A stretch of DNA of 64,000 nt from Hyaloperonospora brassicae (lineage: Eukaryota > Oomycota > Peronosporomycetes > Peronosporales > Peronosporaceae). Location: the NCBI GenBank assembly GCA_947650285.1, contig CANTFL010000144.1, forward strand, positions 62,001-126,000. The letters run 5' to 3'. A program made the position numbers and the translations under genes. Below the pieces are notes generated by a model. It was not told the DNA's origin, ran no database searches, and saw only the letters and a list, made by a program, of their open reading frames with translations. This document shows, one piece after another, positions 1 through 13,290 of this stretch (position 1 is its first letter; each line of letters begins with the position of its first letter).

Positions 1-1335
1 GCAAAAGCTCCTGTAGATGCTTCACAGAGGGGTTGGCCCACTTGTGTCCACGGAACGCGCCTTCCGTGATCTACATGATCACCAGAACGCATGTCAATAG
101 CAAAACCGAAGCCAGCAACGCATGGTCGGCCTACTCACCTCGACGAGTCCGTCAATATCCAGTGGGTACGAATTTGCCTGCGTCATGTATTCGGTAGTGC
201 CACTCCAAAACGTTGCAATCACAGGAAGCCCCATCGCCATGGCCTCGACATGAGGTCGACCCCATCCCTCACCACGCGACGGAAGCACAAATGCATTTGC
301 AGCCTTGTACAGAGACGGCAAGACTTGTTGTGGAATATGAGGTGGCAGCACGTGAACGTTCGGCAACTCATCTACCGGCTTGTCGATTGTCTCTGATGTG
401 AACGTATCAATGATCTTCACAAAGTCTTCGGCTGACGATGAGGTTGAGTGATATCTGTTCGTAAGCAGCACCAAAACGACATCATCGCTCGCCGAGAACG
501 CCTGGAAATACGCCGTAAGCAAAATCTTCCACGCCTTTCGTTCCTCCCACTTGAAAACTGACAGATACACCGTCGTCTTGTCCGTGATGTTCGTCGCCAG
601 TTTGCCCGCTAGATCATACGCTTTCTCAACCTTCTCGGGGTCAAAGAAGTCAATATCCACAACTTCCGGCACCACTTTGATCGCGTCCGGTCTCACTCCT
701 CCATCAACAAACACCTGTTCCTGGAATCTAGTCGGCACCCAGATCTCGTCCATCTTGTTCATCCTGTCGGACCATCCACTGGGCACGCGATCCGTCTCGA
801 ACATGGTCCGTCCGACCTTGTAAAGGGTCCCTTCGGGCGGACACCGAGATGTCGTGTAGTGAGCCGGGTCCCACGCCCCTGGCTCCGAGTGGCAAATGAC
901 CAGCGCAATGTCGCGGTGGTGCAGGCGCCAGTAAAAGTCCCTTTCTTCAATCCAATGCTGCTCTAGCCTTGTCTGCATGTCCAGAGGCAGGTCCCGAATG
1001 AACGCTGGGTTCAAAGAGTCTCCGTGCTGCGTAATTAGCAGCTCAAAAGGCTGCTCCACACTTCTCGCCGTCCCCTGATCGTATCCATCTTCCCGTTCCT
1101 TGAACTTTCCAGCAGAAACTTGGCCAGAATCACAAGAAATAGCAGCAGACTCCAATGCAGCGTCCACCGCTACAACGTACGAATGCGCTTCACTGCAGTA
1201 ACCACCACCACTGAGAAAAGGAGCGTACCACAATACAGCAGGGGGGTCAACGTCCTCGTTCACGGACGTGTCTTGTCCTGACGCTCCTGTAAACTGCACT
1301 AGTAGCGCACAGAGAACAAGGAAGAGGTACGTCAT
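1..1335 (-). CDS. Secretory-pathway glycosyltransferase, family GT4-like (partial)
   Basis: The protein resembles retaining GT-B glycosyltransferases and probably transfers a sugar from an activated donor in the ER/Golgi lumen or outside the cell; donor and acceptor cannot be told. The ATG at 1335 is preferred over one 19 codons upstream because it is followed at once by a hydrophobic signal peptide or anchor (MTYLFLVLCALLVQF). Near the C-terminus, EGWGRPHVEAMAMGLPVIAT carries the E-x7-E signature of the donor site. The frame runs from 1335 to 139, where GAG is followed by a GTGAGT donor. An acceptor (TGTAG) at 71-76 gives a 68-bp intron (71-138) and reopens the frame with ITEGAFRGHKWANPSVKHLQ, which is typical of the family. 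The 3' end lies beyond the window edge. The family call is firm and the substrate is unknown. Confidence 0.85.
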
Positions 1336-1514
1336 CGTTCGCCAGGAGAAACCAATTGTGACAATACTGGGCCAATTTCCAGTTGGCGCCAACCAATGTC
1401 TTATTTACATCTCAAGATGCCTGGGACTGTGAAATGAGACCGTTAGCTGTCGCTATACACTCGAGCCTGGGCATCGTCTAGTAGCTTCTCTTCTCCTTCT
1501 CGGTCTCGTGTTTG

Positions 1515-2249
<735 letters not shown>

Positions 2250-5200
2250 ACTGCACTCACTGCGAGCGACGCGGTGCCTTTTGTCACGAGGTGATGCGTA
2301 CTGCGACTGCTGGCGAGCAAATCCAAGTGCCGAGCAAAAGGGGGTTTGCCCATCGGATCCTGAATTCCCAGGACCTGAGTCTGAGTCAGGACCGAACAAG
2401 GCGTGACGCCTCACAACTTGCCGCAACTGGAAGAGGTCAGTGCAATGGCCAACGCGTTTGCTACCGGCTTTGCAGCATCCTGTTGCGTGAACACATTGAG
2501 AGACCATGAGGTTGACGTCAAGGGGTGTCGAGCGGAAGGATTGAGGATGAGGAAAGCTGGACCGATGCAGTGAGTGCGTTGAGCACCTTGAAGAGCTACT
2601 TGATAAGGTGTGATAACAACCACTGGTCGCCATCAACTGCGCGCACAAGACACCGTATCAAGACAAGAGGCCCTGAAGTACGTCGATTGAGACGCCAACC
2701 GATGTATCGACTGCCTTTTCAGCGAACGAATGAACACGTGCTCGCCATTGAATGATGCGATCGAAAGCCATACCATAACTAGGCGTGTTTTGCGTGCTAT
2801 AGGACGGCCCATCTCTCTTGTTGATTCCACGATCGGCTTTCAGTCAAAGTCTGTACCCTATGGAAGTCAAACTGGCAGCCTCCCGCTCCGTCCGTGCGAA
2901 GTCAAACTCTTGCATTCTCGGATCGAGCCGATGTTGCATAGGCAAGACGTGCAGTTGTGATACGGGTTATCACGTACGAGATCAGCAACTTGGCGATCCT
3001 TTCGTGCGAGGAAGACGAAAACGAGAGCGTGTGGCAGTTGTACGAGATGATCCTTTCTTGCTGAAAGACGCTAGTATTCGTGGGACTTGCTTATCGAGCT
3101 ACAGAGGAACTGCAGTGAAAGAAAGCAGAATGAAGATGTAGTCGAGGATTTCTTGACCACGTATGAATACTGCAAGCACCCCTCACGAGAGATGACCGCC
3201 AGGTTCTCAGAAGGATGCTATGGACCTGAAAGTGGCTGAAATCCACTTTCAAGAGTACACGAGAGCTTGTCCGTAGCCCACTCGTTGCTCACGAAATCGA
3301 CTGGACGTCGACACGACGACTGTACAAACGGTTGAGGCTGAGCGGAGAGAGAAACAAATGGAAATAGCAGAACGTCTGAGACGAATGCCACCACAAAACT
3401 CTGCCGTATCAGCAGTTGGCTTATCGATCGAAGCACGTGCAGTCAGAAGCTCCCACGATCCGCATCTGGAGTACAAGTAGTGCGATACCATTTATGAGGG
3501 TTGTGGTGGACGCAAACTGCGCACGGTGACTGATATTACTGCAGAGCCCCTGGCATGATATGAAAGCGTTAGACAAGCGCGTGAATCGAAGCTGTGCCGG
3601 CATCCGCTCTTTCTACAATTCCGATCGTCATCAATGGGTCATTGGATGAACAACCTGCTGGGCGATCAAGTCGATCAGCATGTGTGCGCCAGCTGTTATG
3701 CCATACAATGCCCATTGACTCATGAATACGAGCGGATGTAGCGGTGCTTAAAAGCCACGTACGCAACATCCGTGAGGGGTCCAGCTCGGGTATCTGAAGT
3801 ACTGACACAAGCCTCTGTGTACGTTGAACTAACCCCGTGACTGCCACAGACACGTGCGGAATCATGCGTCGTCAAAATGCTCTGGTCACCTTGAGCTGAT
3901 CTGTCTTGTTTGCACATATCGACGATACTGGCGGGGACATCTATACGCGGTAGATATGTCTGTGCGTAACGCGCATCGACTTTGTGGCTGTTAAGACATC
4001 GATCATCTACCGATCGAACACCATGCCGATGTGATGGCAGTGTCTACAGCTACCTATATTGTCTGACGTCTTCTGCCAATCCTATATGTTGGAAGGAAGC
4101 TCGAGAGACATTGCTGCACTGCTAGCCTGACAATCTATAATGTGCGTAGAGCTTACAATTCGACAAACAAGGCTTCGAAGTGAAAGCGAAATCCCAACAC
4201 GAGTTTGATTGCGTGTGCTGTCCTTATCACTCCATCTATATTCCAAGCACGGGTTCGATTGCACGTGTCGTCACGATGATCCACATCTTTGTTCAGCCTA
4301 TTAACTTTCTTCGAGGTTCATCATTGACGTTAGATGTTGGTTTGTGGTGGCGCCACTGGTGCACCGCGACGCTCGTGCATGCAAGTGTCACGCATGCAAT
4401 TCCGGAGATGCACACACGTCGCAATTGCAAACACGTCAAGTCACCAAGTGTAGAAGTGGTGGGAAGCGAGTAGTTTGTGATAGTCAGGCACGTCGCTCTG
4501 CGCGCGCGCCTTAGTAAGAAGAAACCACCACAATGTGGCAGCACTCGATGAAAGGACGTGTCTGAGTGTGCTGCGAGCAGCCTGTCCTACGCACGAAACG
4601 CGCGTGAAGATGCACTTGGTGAAAGGAAACAAGAGAGGATTTGAAGAGGCATAGGTATGGAGATCTCGCTAATCGATGAGGGCACTGATGAGCTGAGGAT
4701 ATGACAACGATGAGCTATGACTGCTATCGAACTTGTGATCGCTCGAACGTCTCATCTTACTATAAAGAGATCAACAAAAACAATCTTCTCGATCTACACG
4801 CAAGTGTAGAAAACAGTCACTCGTCCGTGAAGCAAGTGCTCTGGTTCTACACTTACAAGCTGATCGGAGATGCTCCCTGTTAGATATATCACATCATTCG
4901 TCGTAGGTCGCTTGACCGAGAACTTCAAGTCGTCGCTCGATGTATTCGACGTGAGTCCACAATGCATGGTAACAGTAAGGCCGCTTTGATTAAAGTACGT
5001 ACAACATCGAGCAAACTCGCGCGATCTTCCTTCGAACTTGATCCTGTCACAACGTTACAAAGTCGTCTCTCCTTTATCTTCTTGCACTCGTAGCACAGGC
5101 AAAGCTCTGGTTCGTCTGCCCTGCACGCTAAGGTGGGGGACGTCATGATGCGACAACCATTCGCACTGAACTTCAAGGTAGAGGAACAATCGGTCATGCA

Positions 5201-5337
5201 ACAGATCTTGCATTCTCAACAAGTTCGACATAAGACTGACATGACTACCATTGGTTCCGATGAGTCTGAATGCTCGGCTATGAGCGCTTCTCAGTCCATT
5301 CAGCAATTGGCTCTGCACCTGTCAGATATTGTTGACG
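2250..5337. other. About 3.1 kb without a recognisable gene
   Basis: Only short interrupted reading frames occur on both strands, the longest being 98-107 codons, and none carries a recognisable domain or a signal peptide. I found no convincing splice chain linking them. The stretch may be decayed repeat DNA plus the promoter of the E2 gene. Confidence 0.5.
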
Positions 5338-5346
5338 ATGCCAACA

Positions 5347-5808
5347 ATGCGTGCTACGTACGTCTTGCTTGTCCTCGTGACGACGCATGCTCGATGGGTT
5401 TTTGATGGCATTATTGCCGCAGAGGAAAGCGTCGAAGTGAAGAATCAACCCAACGCATTTGCAAGCACTCTCGTCGGCAATGGCATCGTTTCCAGCCACC
5501 GTGACCTCAAGGGCAGTGAAACAATGATCGATGCATACGATGGCACCAAGGAAGAGCGAGGACTGGTCGACAGAATCAGGAACATTTTCAAGAGCAGCCC
5601 AGTGTTTGGTAAGCAAGCCGAGAGGTTGCGGAAGGAACCCCGTGTCGCTGAGTCACAACAAAACAACTCAGTTTCTGACAAACTGATCAAGAACGTCCGA
5701 GCGTATTTCGGAAGGCTGAAAGCCACCTCTTCTCCAGTCGAGAGGTTTCTTATATACGCGACGATCGTGTTCTCTCTTGCCGGGGCGTGGGTCATCCTTT
5801 CCATGTAG
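5347..5808 (+). CDS. Candidate secreted effector, degenerate RxLR (RDLK) with EER motif and C-terminal membrane anchor
   Basis: This intronless frame encodes 153 residues from the ATG at 5347; an in-frame ATG at 5338 adds only three. Residues 1-20 form a signal peptide (MRATYVLLVLVTTHA). At residues 51-56 is HRDLKG, an RxLK variant of the RxLR motif, followed at 68-72 by KEERG, matching the EER motif. Spacing to the signal peptide and motif order are as expected for Peronosporales effectors. Residues 134-151 (FLIYATIVFSLAGAWVILS) are a single hydrophobic segment at the extreme C-terminus, suggesting tail anchoring in a membrane. No WY-type core is obvious. The gene sits alone beside a gene-poor region, as many effector genes do. 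The non-canonical motif lowers confidence in RxLR class membership, but secretion is well supported. The host target is unknown. Confidence 0.7.
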   Translation: MRATYVLLVLVTTHARWVFDGIIAAEESVEVKNQPNAFASTLVGNGIVSSHRDLKGSETMIDAYDGTKEERGLVDRIRNIFKSSPVFGKQAERLRKEPRVAESQQNNSVSDKLIKNVRAYFGRLKATSSPVERFLIYATIVFSLAGAWVILSM

Positions 5809-5810
5809 TA

Positions 5811-8800
5811 CCATTTGGCTGAGCCACACTGCGTCTATTATCGACGTGATCGTGGCGTGCCGTCGTCGTTTAGTAAGCTAGAGAGAGGGACTTGTGCGCA
5901 TACAACACGTGGCCAGTGCTAGAGGTCTGTCGCCTCGGCTTTCATTACAACAAGGTTTGCATGAGTTTGGTCATTTTTTTTGTCCACAAACGTTGTCCTT
6001 GTTCGGGTATATTCTCGTTTGTCGCCGCCACCTACTCAAGCAATATTTGTTCTGATGTTGATGCTGAGCCGAAGAATTGAGAGCATTTGTTATTTGACAA
6101 TCCTCCTTCGTATCGTAACGACAAAGGCTGTCGCTAAGCCGCACACAATTGCTAGGCAATTGGACACGTGTAACCACCGTCACCGCTTGGCAACGCCCAT
6201 GGACAAGGATGTATAATTTCCAGTGTCATGTTCTGTCAACGGTACAGCCCACATTCTCCAACGCACGAGTTCGATTTCGTTGAAGTAAGCCACGGTGGCG
6301 AAACAAAAGCATGCAATGTGCAGCATGTACGGGCAGTCGAGTCATAAGGGTTTAAAGCATCATACCCGAGTTCTAACGCGCCATTGCCTTGCAGTCTTGC
6401 GAGTCAATAAGAGAACAAAAGATCGTAACATAGGATTAGATAAATTTATCTATGTCGACGACAATACTGTCACGAGCCGTTGTTTCGATTATATAGCGGT
6501 TTGCTTAGCATATCCAAGAAAAGTGCGTATATCTAACAAACTCATCCCGCAAGGGATGCGGCCATTTCGGTGGGAAGTAGTTGACATTACATTGAGCCCT
6601 TTCTGCTACACCTTTCTTGATTAACTTCAAATGGTGGATCTAGCATTATGTACTCTGACTCGCGAATACGTTCGGGATGGCAGGCCACCCATCGAAGGGC
6701 AACACAGCCTACATCTGTGCTTCAATTGAACCGTTCCACAGTAGTTATTAGTGCTACAGAATGGGATGGCAGATATCATTATCATCATTCATCCGTTTAT
6801 TCGATACTGTCGGCAATAGAATACAGGGGAGTTTTCACAACCGACGGCTATAGACCAAAGCAGCAGGTGGATGCGCATCTGCTGCAACTGAGCAGTCTAC
6901 AACTCTAACCGTTGCAGATACACGAGGTGATGCACATGTGCAGATGATGGAACTATGCTTCAGTGGAGATTAACGAGATAATAATGTCCCCGAGTTCACG
7001 ATAATGGCTAGTCGGATGTGGCATCCGAATCGGAAGCACCTGCGAAATCTCATGGTGATATGAACGATGCGGGAACGGCAGCTCAAGAAACACATCACGG
7101 TGACAAGAACCGAGGTACTAGAATCCTTGACCTGTTCGACTTTCCTGACGAATCATACAGATGGTAAGTCTAGTTGATCTCACACACACACTCGCGACGG
7201 GGGTGATCGACATGAGGGCATAAGTCCCCGTACAGACGGCGGTAACTCTATTATGAGTTACTAAAGTGGGAGCAATTCTGAACATCGTGGTGTCAGTACT
7301 TCCATTAGCACCACCCAGGAGGGTAGAAATCGGTAAATTTTGCTCCTGAAAATCAGGTATGGCTTCCACCATGAGTATATATCGTTGAAAAATACGGCCA
7401 CCCATCATAATCGATTTCTATTGTGTGATGTGTCAAGCCCTCACGCCCTTGACATACGTGCGTGCGAATTTCGCGAGCAACACCACTTCTACATCGATGC
7501 CTTCTTTCGACATCGATGATAAAACGGTAACAGTGTCCGTGACGGTCACTCGTTGGCAAAGCCTACGTTGTATTTTTCCACAATGTAGAGTGCATTGGCC
7601 TCAGATTTTGACTTGACATAAATTAGTGTCGCTCGTATCAGTTTTGCGAAAATTAAACTTCAACAATGCTTGATACAAGTTTCATCGATTGTCTCGTAAA
7701 TTATGCTTGCCTTGTCTCTCATGGAATCGACCCGTGTCCTATTTTTGTCGACAACTTTAAACGCGCCCCAAGGAGACGTTTCCCACTAAATAGTCTTACT
7801 GTAGAGCGCGCATCTTTCTGATGCGTACGTAGGGATTACGGCTTTGCAAGCTCTTCAAGAGCGCCATGAGCGTTCGTTGCCAACTCATATAATGGAACTC
7901 GACGTACTGCCGAACGGGGTCAAGAGCGTCAAGCAACAGTTGTGAGTAAGGACCAATTATCTACCGAAGGTGGATACTTGCGCCACTTGACATGATAACT
8001 CGTCTGGCATCACTTCACGTCGCGGTGAGTTAAATTACACTCCACTAGAAAGCCTTTACTGTCGCGCGAATCCACAAACGGATTCGGCGGTTGAAAGGAA
8101 GACCTGACTCGTTTCAATGGTGAAATTAGCTCAATTGGATGGATCCGAATTGCTTTACTCTTGTAGTAGAGGACAGTTTCGTACATGAGGGGTACAGGCG
8201 ACTGACCTTAACCGGGAATGAGAAGATACACCGATTCGGTCGCAAAAATGATCGGTTCGCTTATGCAATATTGTAGTCAAAATTTGTGGGTTGATACATT
8301 CTCTTGATAACAAGATAGTGGAGACTCAAGATACCTCCCACTTACCTGGAAAATCTCATCTGCTCACGACCAGGCTTGGCGCCTGGTCCTGATTGCAAGA
8401 TACTGTTGAAGATTCGTAAGTAATTTACCACCGCAGGAAGAGTAATGCAGATCGACCGTTGCTGTCACCAGAACATCACGTGATCATGGTTACGCAAGGT
8501 AAATAGCAATCACATATATAATGTTGTAGTGAGACGATGATGATGCTAGGTCAATAAGAAAACGCAGTATCATGATAGAGAAAACAATGTTTGTCGATGG
8601 TAGTACTGAGAGCTTCAATATATTCTTCATTTCACAATTGTCATCAACGTACGCTATAACTAGCGCAGCCAGCAGCGAGCAGTCGACTGGTGAGTTGAAA
8701 TACTTTGTCACGAGCAAATTAAGGGGGCAGACGCGTCGTCAACTAAGTACAAGACAGTGCTACTACTGACAGTACCAAATGAGACGCCCCTCTTTCAGCA

Positions 8801-11800
8801 TAGGATTGGTGCGCATTCTACGAGGTAGCCAAATTGTGCATACGTTTTTCAGGCGGAAAAATACACGAATGAGTTTGATGCAGAAGGGCATTACTTTACT
8901 GCGGCCAACATTGGTCACACTGTTTCTAGGTATATTTTCTGTAGATAAAAGAACTAGGTTTCATTCAGTATATGAAGATCGCGTGCTTTTCCATGATACC
9001 AGATATTCCATTTTTTTCATTTATTTCCTTCTTCTACAACGGGGTACACGTTGGTAGATAACCGGTATAAAATGTGTCGCTCACACCTGAGATGAGATCT
9101 CATTGAAAGCGATATTCATACACCTCATCAATTTGTCGGGGCTGACGTGTGTCAGCCATCAGATACAAGATACTAAGAAGTATACGAATTTAGGACATTA
9201 GTGTCTATATAGGTGTGTTTCAGCTAAGGTATCATTCAACATAGAAACGAAAAAAGGTCAGTTTCCCGTTGATCTGTTAAAGAAACGTGCCATCTTAAAG
9301 CGTCTCAGGTCATTAAGAAGAGTCGATCCTTGTCACGGCGTAGACTTTGAGCACTTTGCACTGTTGATTCGTTGCATCGTTAAATAAGTACCTTAAGCTT
9401 TGAGCTTGTGAACGCGTAAAATCGAGTTCTTGAGAAGAACTGAATTGCTCGCCGAACATAAAGCCTTCTTCTGGCTAGTAGCTGTAACAGCTCCGCTTCA
9501 ATTTGCACGCTCGAAATTGATACAAAATAGACCACCTCTTTAAGGAGAATCGCGCTAACATAATTGTCTATATTAAGGAGGGCTTCATTGGACTCGCTGG
9601 TGTGATCGCTGGCGATGCCGAATATAGAAGCATCTTCATTGGGGTTGGCGTCTGTAATAGATAAAATGTAAATACCTAGTTCGTCTTCTTCATGCCTACT
9701 TTACAGGCATATGCAGTTCTCGCGTCGCCCGGTAGCGTCAAGGGTGATGAGCATTAGCATATTTTTTTTGCTCGAACGATTTTTCTCTTCATTGAACAAA
9801 GTCTTATTCGAACAAGGTGTGGATGCGAGAATGACGCAAAACATTTACGAAAGAGCGTCGTACGTGTAGATCATGCAACCACCGAGTCGCTCTGGCGTAT
9901 ACCGCTATCGGCTATAACTCACTATAAATCTTAAATAAGTGGACGCATCATTGGAGTATCTCTGTAAAAATAAATTCGGCACGTTCAGTCGAGCCATCCG
10001 TTTCCAGATGGTCAGAGTTCGGCATGATCTCTATGTTCCACTAGATAGGTATATGGATTATAGGAAGTCCGCTGTATCATGTGATCAGTTAGAGAAAGTT
10101 TACGGGTTAGTCCATAGAGCCATCAATTGTGTCGACAAATGCTCGAGCACAGCATTCGGCAGTGGTTGACTTTGGAACAGAAACGTGATACCGTTTGGAT
10201 CGACATGATCAACAAACAAAATTTTACTAGTATTCTTGCCTTCGTCTCGAATAAAGACAAAATGATGCCCATCGAAACGGACTCTCAACACTGTACTGGA
10301 ACTGGTAGAGACTGCATCGGTGCACATGATGAAATACTTAGCTTCAACTAATTACAAACCTAGCAAGAACGGATGTACTTGCGCACGACCAGATACTAGC
10401 GTGGACAAAAAGGCTCGATGAAACGTGCGGTAATTATATTTTTAGACACGATGTCTACTTATAAGTCCAGATTGACACTCATGCATGGATCGCAGTTGAC
10501 GATCGTAATGGATGAGGACAACAACACATGGTGCGACAACGGCTACTGATATGTCTTCAGTAAGGCATCACGGGCTGTGTATCAGAATGTGGAATATCGA
10601 TAGATTGCTTATAAAAAATTATGCCCTGCCGGGATGGACTCGGGAGCTACCGCATTGGACGGTCAAAACTCTGCTTTAATGCGTACGACTGAGTCGCGTC
10701 ATCAATAAATCTAGATGACAGGACGGTGCTTAACATATCCACAACGGTTAACTTATCCCGAAAGTTGGATGAGGGAGTCGGCTTTGAGTAAGGCCGGCGT
10801 GAATGCGCATCGGAGACGATGTTTATTCATCCGCTTTACACTCAACGTTGAATTTTTACTCTGCAGAGGGCTATAGATACCTTTACATGAACAAAGAAAG
10901 ATTGGACCGTCTATGGCCGAACGCAAGGAAGCTTAGCACGTACGCACTATGAACAAGAAATCGACTGTACCTGCGTCCATTGATAAGCTGCTGATAAACT
11001 TTCTACTCGCTTTGATATATACTGCTGTTCAAAAATGCAACAAAATCGTCGTCTGCAACGAGTACAAGGATCTGCTTGAATTTTTCACTGCGCAGGTAAA
11101 ATAAGAAGTGTTTAATCTCAGGCGTTGGCTATTGAGGTAAATACAAAACTAACTTTCGAAGCGCTACCAATTTAAGCGTATAAGAGCCTACACTCGACAT
11201 GTGAACAACAAAGAGATTGTATGTCTTGGTGATGTCCTGGGAACGGTTTTCCTTAGGATGCTGGCGACTTTTCCTTCCATGTCGATCAATTGATAAAATC
11301 TGCTGCTTATGAAGATCAGGTGATATCGATGCAGCTTTATTTTCGCTGAAATAGAGATACCACAGCTGGCTCATCTGCGGTTGACTCTCCAGTCGACCTA
11401 AGAATTTCGTGTAACTTCATCGAGGCAGCGGGTGTCATATCTGTTGAATGAAGGTATGTATGCGTGCATGTTCTCGTCCACTCAATTTATAAGAATGGTG
11501 GACTTTCGGTCCTGCTCGACCATGCTTCCCGCCTATATCGAATGACTTAGTTAGTCAACTGCACTGTGATCTTGTACTGTCGTACTGTCGCATTAACGAC
11601 CGAAAAACGACTTAGACAACCGCACTGAACATAGGAACATACATAGGCGCGGGATTGTTCCAGAATGTTCAACATATGAACATTGATGAACAAGCACCAG
11701 ACATGTAATCACATAAAGATGCTGCGAGTTGATCAATGGCTTGTTCCTTCCGAGTCGCGTAAACAAAGAATTACATTGTGTTTGTCATGGTAATTTGGCA

Positions 11801-13104
11801 CGGAGATCAAATTATCATAACTTGAATTGTACATTATATCGTATTGTGACTACACAACACATTTCGTCACCCTTATGTATGCGTCTCTTGCAAGGCGCAC
11901 CTTCCATTGATTTGACGGGGCCTCGCGGTCAGTGAATTGAAGCCTGTACGCGACAGGCGCCGGTAACAATATCGACGCCATACAGTTTTCTAGGGTGCGA
12001 ATTGCCATATTTTACGTCTACTAAATTTGAAGCGTAAAATAAACTCTTTTATTGAAGGCAGACGTACACAGAGACGATGTGCTAGGTTGAACCATCATTG
12101 AGAGGCCAGATATTTCTTTTGACGCTGCTGACTTAGAAAGGCACTCCACTCTACTAACGCCAACACCTTTTTGACGATCTGATGCGCTGTCGTCTCATAC
12201 CGGAACTCGAATCTGCGTTCTTGGCCTTCTTAGTGGATGGTTGATCGCTTCGTACAGTGCTTTCGATCTTTCGCGTGAGATGCTGCACTCATAAATTTAG
12301 TGCGTTCACATCTAACAGCAATTGCACCTCGCAATAATATGTTAGTATCAAATTAAAAATGGTACACTGTAAACATTTTTGAGGTGCATAAGCACGAACA
12401 CTTGGATGTTTCGTCATCCTTCACATGAGACAAAAACTGATTAAACCAGTTCTCGCCTCAAATTGTAATACGCTTGCTTATGTGCAAACAACTATATATC
12501 ATCTACTCTCGTTCCAGGCCAAATAGTTGAGTCCTGACGTGACTTGCCGCAAGACTCAAAGCAAACACAGTTTTTAGTGTTTTGCGTATCAATTTGCTCA
12601 TACGCTACATATCTTACGAAGTTTCATGTTTGTTGATAGTGAGCATGCATAACATAGACACCCTCCTTCAATATCATGGCCATCGATCAAGTCTTTTGTT
12701 TGGTATATAGCTATTTACATGCTTATCGGATCACATCCTTGGTTTTTGCACAACTTAAACCTACATAAGCCGTAAAGCTTGATCCTTAATGCCCAGTCGT
12801 TGGCATATTACATACGCTAGGTATGTCAAATGGCACCATAATCGCGCAGACATTAATGCAGCGAGCTCTAAAACGTCGTAGCGGTCGACGAATATCGTGC
12901 TCATGTAAATTGCTTTGAGAATCTCCATAACCAGAAACAGAACTTGTATAGATGTGCTGCGCTGAGTATTTTAGAACGTGGGGCATATATTTTTTTCGTG
13001 ATTAAATAGGGCATTTTTTATTTTCTTTAATTTTGTTAAACTGCATACTCCTATGTAGGTTCTCGCTCTCCACACCTTGCGGTATCTAGTAGCAATTGTT
13101 GGCT
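5811..13104. other. Gene-free, AT-rich interval
   Basis: Over 7 kb holds no frame longer than 109 codons and none with a recognisable domain. The composition is visibly richer in A/T than the flanking gene islands. I see no terminal repeats, transposase or reverse-transcriptase motifs, and no convincing tRNA. It lies between an effector gene and a LINE insertion and may be old, decayed repeat DNA. Confidence 0.5.
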
Positions 13105-13120
13105 CATTTGGTTGATATCA
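13105..13120 (+). repeat. Left target-site duplication of LINE copy 1
   Basis: The 16-mer catttggttgatatca lies directly before the LINE start and matches 22043-22058 (catctggttggtatca) at 14 of 16 positions. This fits an aged target-site duplication. Confidence 0.7.
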
Positions 13121-13290
13121 CTCTTCAATCGGCAGCGCTGGGAGGAGGAGTATAAACAGGACACCGACTGGCTTTAGCCAGCTCTTATCGTATCACGGCT
13201 CTGCAGCCGTTACCGTGCTCACCGCCCGCCGGGGCGGGAGCGGACAAGCTCCCGCCGAGCAGTATGGAGGATGAGTAGGTCTCGGTAGTG
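13121..13290 (+). promoter_or_regulatory. LINE copy 1 5' leader with TATA-like sequence and hairpins
   Basis: The leader contains GAGTATAAACA at 13148-13158, shared with copy 2. About 20 bp further on is a mini-hairpin TGGCT-TT-AGCCA, with a compensated equivalent in copy 2 (TGGC-GTCA-GCCA). At 13233-13256 a perfect 9-bp stem (ggcgggagc / gctcccgcc) encloses a 6-base loop. LINEs need an internal promoter or structured 5' RNA, and the leader is the natural place for it; function here is inferred. Confidence 0.5.

Noticed and set aside
4250..4275. B-box-like sequence (GGTTCGATTGC) suggesting a tRNA
   Set aside because: No matching A box, acceptor stem or cloverleaf could be drawn around it.
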